Assembly (NCBI RefSeq): GCF_002261225.1
Contig: NZ_NEVM01000001.1
Span: 682,001-746,000 of the forward strand
Origin: Bordetella genomosp. 10
GTDB lineage: Bacteria > Pseudomonadota > Gammaproteobacteria > Burkholderiales > Burkholderiaceae_B
Length of the DNA: 64,000 nt
Direction of reading: 5' to 3'
The notes beneath the pieces were generated by a model. It was not told the origin of the DNA, did not search any database, and saw only the letters and a list, made by a program, of their open reading frames with translations. Position 1 is the first letter of the stretch. Every line of letters starts with the position of its first letter. Of the stretch, positions 60,897 through 64,000 are shown piece by piece. A program made the position numbers and the translations under genes.

Positions 60897-61850
60897 TCAG
60901 TCGCCGGTGGGCAGCGGGTCGCCCGCGCCGGTGCGCTCGACGATCAGCTTGTAGTGGTGCGGGCTGCGATGCTTGGCGAAGTTGAAGACATGGTCGCGGA
61001 ACATCTGGCCCAGGCCCAGGTCGATCCTGGCCATGATGACCTCGTCTTCCTCATAGCTGGACCGTGCGACGATTTCCCCCGACGGCGCCACGATCATGGA
61101 GCTGCCTATCATGTGGTGGCCGTCTTCCGAGCCGCATTTTCCGGCGGCGCCTATCCAGACGGCGTTCTGGTAGGCGCTCGCCTGCAGCACGATTTCATGC
61201 GTGGTCGTGCGCCAGTGGATCAACTCGTTCCAGTGGATGTTCCAGGACGGCGTGTTGTAGCCGAGGACGATCAGCTCGGCGCTCTGGAGCGACATGACGC
61301 GATAGGTCTCCGGCCAGCGGCGGTCGTTGCAGATGCACATGCCGACGTTCGTATCGTCCATGTTCCAGACGCCGAAGCCGAGGTCGCCGACTTCGAAGAA
61401 CTTCTTTTCGAGATGCTGGAAAGGCGCGTCGGGCTTGTGGTCGCTGTGGCCGGGCAGGTGGATCTTCCGGTACTTGCCGATGATCTTCGCCGTCTTGTCG
61501 ACGAGGATGGAGGTATTGAAGCGGCGTCCTTCCGGCGTGATTTCGGCGTAGCCCAGGTAGAAGCCGATGCCCAGCTCGCGCGCAGTGTCGAAGAGCGGCT
61601 GCACGTCCGCGTTGGGCATGCTTCGTTCGAAGAAGCGGTCCACGGCCTCGGCCTCGGTCATCCAGTAACGCGGAAAGAAGGTCGTCAGCGCCAGTTCCGG
61701 GAAGACCACCAGTTCGGCGCCGCGGGAGGCCGCTTCGCGCATCATCGCCAGCAGGCGCTTGACCACGGCGGCGCGGTCCTCGGCGAGATGGACGGGACCC
61801 ATCTGCGCCACGGCCAGGCCCATTTTGCGGCTGTTTGAAGATTTGCTCAC
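60897..61850 (-). CDS. N-carbamoyl-D-amino acid hydrolase (D-carbamoylase, nitrilase superfamily)
   Basis: A 317-residue carbon-nitrogen hydrolase. It starts at GTG (VSKSSNSRKMGLAVAQMGPV), chosen for GAGGAG 8 bases upstream; known D-carbamoylases have about 304 residues. The catalytic triad is Glu52 (FPELALTTFFPRY), Lys129 (YRKIHLPG) and Cys174 (CICNDRRWPE). The surrounding sequence, including LGIGFYLGYAEI, RFNTSILVDK and HVFNFAKHRSPHHY, is very close to Agrobacterium D-carbamoylase as remembered. It converts N-carbamoyl-D-amino acids to D-amino acid, CO2 and ammonia. With the D-hydantoinase at the window end it gives a hydantoin-degrading pair. Confidence 0.9.
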   Translation of the reverse strand: MSKSSNSRKMGLAVAQMGPVHLAEDRAAVVKRLLAMMREAASRGAELVVFPELALTTFFPRYWMTEAEAVDRFFERSMPNADVQPLFDTARELGIGFYLGYAEITPEGRRFNTSILVDKTAKIIGKYRKIHLPGHSDHKPDAPFQHLEKKFFEVGDLGFGVWNMDDTNVGMCICNDRRWPETYRVMSLQSAELIVLGYNTPSWNIHWNELIHWRTTTHEIVLQASAYQNAVWIGAAGKCGSEDGHHMIGSSMIVAPSGEIVARSSYEEDEVIMARIDLGLGQMFRDHVFNFAKHRSPHHYKLIVERTGAGDPLPTGD

Positions 61851-61941
61851 AGAGATGACTCCTCGGATTTCCCATTGCCGCCCATGGCAAGGCCGCGTCC
61901 GGATGAACGTCAAGCATGCATGCGCGCGGGAATTAGGGGAA

Positions 61942-61961
61942 CCCTGGGAATATGCCCAGGG
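61942..61961. promoter_or_regulatory. Inverted repeat upstream of the carbamoylase gene
   Basis: CCCTGGG-AATATG-CCCAGGG (7-bp arms, 6-base spacer) lies 92 bp before the GTG start, inside the 273-bp gap after the LysR gene. It could be a regulator site or the end of the LysR transcript. The rest of the gap holds nothing recognised. Confidence 0.4.
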
Positions 61962-62123
61962 CCGGGCCCGCCATGGCTGCAGGCGGTCAGGCTAAACCGA
62001 TGTTTTTCATGGGTTTTTCGCCGTTCTTGCGCACGGCGCGCGCGGCCGGGCATAACCGCGGCGCATAGGTAATGCGCAAAGATTGATAGAAACGGGCCGG
62101 GGAGGGCGCGGCCACCGGCGCCG

Positions 62124-63107
62124 CTACTTGCGGCGCGGCGCCGATGCCTTGCCGGCGCCCGTGTGGGCGCCGGCGTTGGCCGCGGCCGGCATGTCCAGGT
62201 CGAAGTTGCCGAAGTCGCCTTCCTTGCGGAACGTCGCCTTCAGCGTCTCCATGAAGGAGAGGGAAATCTGGGACACCGGCTCGTCCCGCAGGCGCACGAG
62301 ATAGGCTTTCAAGGTGGGGGCCGCCGCGATGGGGCGGGTGACGATGCCGCTGGCGGTCCAGCTCTTGGCGGAGAACTGGTCGACCAGCGCGATGCCGGCG
62401 CCGGCCTGCACCAGGGCGCACGCGTTCTGCGGCGAGCCGACGTCGAGCACGGAGCGCGCTTCGTGGCCGCTGTTCTCGAACAGCTCGCGCACCATCTGGC
62501 CGAACGGCGATCCCTTGTCGTAGGAGATGAAGGGATATTCGAGTAGATCCTTGATCTCCAGCATGGAACGCCGGGCCAGCGGATGGTTGTACGGGCAGAT
62601 GCAGACGAGCCGCGCGCTGCCGATTTCCTCCTGTTCGAGATTGGGATGCTTGATCGGCAGGATGGTGACCGCGAGATCGGCCTGCTGCTTGATCAGCCTG
62701 TCCGTCAACGGCGTATGGGTGAGGTAGTGGAAGGTGAGCTTGACGTGCGGGTGCGACTGGCGATACGCGGCGATGGCGGCGGGAATCAGCATATGGCCGA
62801 CGCTGGGGCTGGCGACCAGGTTGAGGATGCCTTCCTGGTGCTCGTACAGCTCGCGCGCCATGTCGTTCACGCGCTGGACGCCGTCGTAGACCGCCTCGAC
62901 CTGGTGGAAAAGTTTCTTCGCTTCCTGGGTCGCGTGCAGGCGGCCGCGGATGCGCTTGAACAACGGGAAACCGATCCGCTGTTCCGTGTGCGAGAGCAGG
63001 CGGCTCACGGCGGGCTGCGAGACGTAGAGCATTTCCGACGCGCCGCGGATGGAGCCGGCGATCATGACGGCCCGGAAAACTTCGATCTGCTTGAGGTTGA
63101 TCTTCAT
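62124..63107 (-). CDS. LysR-family regulator of the hydantoinase locus
   Basis: LysR regulator of 327 residues. DNA-binding part NLKQIEVFRAVMIAGSIRGASEMLYVSQPAVSRLLSHTEQRIGFPLF, effector domain from about residue 92, and an Ala/Gly-rich C-terminal tail. It is divergent from the D-hydantoinase gene and upstream of the carbamoylase gene on its own strand, so it sits between both enzymes and likely activates them. The ribosome site is weak. Confidence 0.92.
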   Translation of the reverse strand: MKINLKQIEVFRAVMIAGSIRGASEMLYVSQPAVSRLLSHTEQRIGFPLFKRIRGRLHATQEAKKLFHQVEAVYDGVQRVNDMARELYEHQEGILNLVASPSVGHMLIPAAIAAYRQSHPHVKLTFHYLTHTPLTDRLIKQQADLAVTILPIKHPNLEQEEIGSARLVCICPYNHPLARRSMLEIKDLLEYPFISYDKGSPFGQMVRELFENSGHEARSVLDVGSPQNACALVQAGAGIALVDQFSAKSWTASGIVTRPIAAAPTLKAYLVRLRDEPVSQISLSFMETLKATFRKEGDFGNFDLDMPAAANAGAHTGAGKASAPRRK

Positions 63108-63253
63108 GGAAGGGCGCTCGCCCGAGGATGTCGAGGAATGAACCTAGGGTTAATACTAAAGCAGTCTAGCGGCCAGGGCGTAGCCGGTGTACGCGCCAAA
63201 CCCCGTGAAAACCCGAATTCGGGAAGGTTTGTCGCCGGCGCGGCAGAGAGAGA

Positions 63254-63270
63254 CTTAACACAAAGTTAAG
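63254..63270. promoter_or_regulatory. LysR-type operator before the hydantoinase gene
   Basis: CTTAAC-ACAAA-GTTAAG is a perfect inverted repeat with the T-N11-A core spacing of LysR boxes, in the 244-bp region between the divergent LysR and hydantoinase genes. A second small repeat GCTT-AAAC-AAGC follows at 63277-63288. The site is AT-rich within GC-rich DNA, as expected for a promoter region. Confidence 0.55.
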
Positions 63271-63351
63271 GTAGGTGCTTAAACAAGCAATAGGCACCGC
63301 GTCGCCGGCGCTTCAATAATCTGCCGGTTGAACTTGAGAAGGCAAGCAGCC

Positions 63352-64000
63352 ATGGCGACTTCAAAGCAGGATTCGGGGCCGTTCGATCTCACCATCCGCA
63401 ACGGCCGGATCGGCAACGCCGACGGAACGCGCTTCGCGGACATCGGCGTGCGCGACGGCGTCATCGTCGCCATCGAACAGGGGCTGCCCGCCGGCAAGGA
63501 GGACGTCGACGCCACCGGACTGTGGCTGCTGCCCGGCGGCATCGACAGCCATACGCACATCGAACAGTTGTCGGGGATGGGCGTGATGTGCGCCGACGAC
63601 TTCTATTCGGGAACGGTGGCGGCGGCATTCGGCGGCACCACCACCATTCTTTCCTTCTGCGCCCAGCATCGCCAGGACCGCATTCCCGACGTCCTGGCCG
63701 ACTACGCGCAAAGGGCGAAGGAAAAAGCGGTCATCGACTACGGCTTTCACCTGATCCTGGCCAATCCGGACGAGCAGGCGCTGGTTCACGACCTGCCCCG
63801 GATCATCAAGGACGGCATCACGTCCCTGAAGGTCTACATGACCTATGACAAGCTGAAGCTCGACGACTACCAGCTCCTGGACGTGCTGGCGGTGGCGGGG
63901 GAGCAGAGCGCGATGGTCATGCTCCATGCCGAGAACCACGACATGATCCGCTGGATCGCCAAGCGCCTGCTGGAGCGGGGCCATGCCGCGCCGAAATACC
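63352..64000 (+). CDS. D-hydantoinase/dihydropyrimidinase, 3' end cut by window edge
   Basis: The first 216 residues of a cyclic-amidase of the amidohydrolase superfamily (about 460-490 residues expected). Metal ligands His67 and His69 (GGIDSHTHI), the carbamylated Lys160 (GITSLKVYMTYDKLKL) and His192 (VMLHAENHD) are visible. AGAAGG lies about 9 bases before the ATG. The enzyme opens hydantoins or dihydropyrimidines to N-carbamoyl amino acids, which the carbamoylase at 60897 would then hydrolyse. Substrate range cannot be set from the fragment. Confidence 0.9.
   Translation, partial: MATSKQDSGPFDLTIRNGRIGNADGTRFADIGVRDGVIVAIEQGLPAGKEDVDATGLWLLPGGIDSHTHIEQLSGMGVMCADDFYSGTVAAAFGGTTTILSFCAQHRQDRIPDVLADYAQRAKEKAVIDYGFHLILANPDEQALVHDLPRIIKDGITSLKVYMTYDKLKLDDYQLLDVLAVAGEQSAMVMLHAENHDMIRWIAKRLLERGHAAPKY

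Overview
The window is high-GC (about two thirds G+C), densely coded and rich in LysR regulators, tripartite-tricarboxylate (Bug/TctC) binding proteins, TRAP, ABC and MFS importers and small catabolic operons. This style is typical of Burkholderiales, probably an Alcaligenaceae member (Bordetella/Achromobacter-like) or a relative. That placement is inference from gene style only. No rRNA, tRNA, CRISPR array, phage or intact insertion sequence was seen. Every segment is accessory metabolism, transport, regulation or cell surface.

Region 1 (1-13.6 kb) looks like a sugar-acid or polyol catabolic locus. It holds a CitE-like CoA-ester lyase, a class III CoA-transferase and a LysR on the minus strand. 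A divergent aldehyde dehydrogenase, zinc alcohol dehydrogenase and TRAP transporter (DctP plus fused DctQM) lie on the plus strand. A RuBisCO-like protein is followed 6 bp later by a DUF1537 acid-sugar kinase on the minus strand, with a divergent LysR and an SDR dehydrogenase. The RuBisCO-like protein keeps essentially the whole RuBisCO active site. The pair resembles the 3-oxo-isoapionate-4-phosphate branch of D-apiose catabolism, but the genes around it differ.

Region 2 (13.8-21.9 kb) is a NarL-type two-component system with a membrane-embedded kinase. It is divergent from an 1820-residue autotransporter with a Gly-rich start, autotransporter beta-strand repeats, a tandem GGGSDS linker and a C-terminal barrel. 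Region 3 (21.9-30.9 kb) has a CysB-like LysR, a large perfect palindrome, an argininosuccinate-lyase-like enzyme with a Bug protein, a lone glycosyltransferase, an OFA-type MFS carrier, an exported SGNH hydrolase and another LysR.

Region 4 (31.1-35.1 kb) is an operon of a PLP dehydratase, a DUF4392 (D-glutamate-cyclase-like) protein, a RidA-family protein and an MFS carrier. Region 5 (35.2-46.0 kb) is a molybdenum hydroxylase (fused FeS/FAD subunit plus large subunit), a PotABCD-like ABC importer, an OmpR-type regulator and a hybrid histidine kinase. This block is bracketed by a 94-bp direct repeat (86 of 94 identical) of the 3' end of an ABC exporter gene. The left copy is only a relic.

Region 6 (46.0-50.4 kb) is an ABC exporter and a His-rich PadR repressor, divergent from a second ABC exporter across a GATAT operator array. 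Region 7 (50.4-64.0 kb) holds a Bug protein, a 2-oxoglutarate/Fe(II) oxygenase-like enzyme, a complete dipeptide-type ABC importer with an amidohydrolase, two LysRs, an N-carbamoyl-D-amino-acid hydrolase and the start of a D-hydantoinase cut by the window end. This last part looks like a hydantoin or N-carbamoyl compound utilisation locus.
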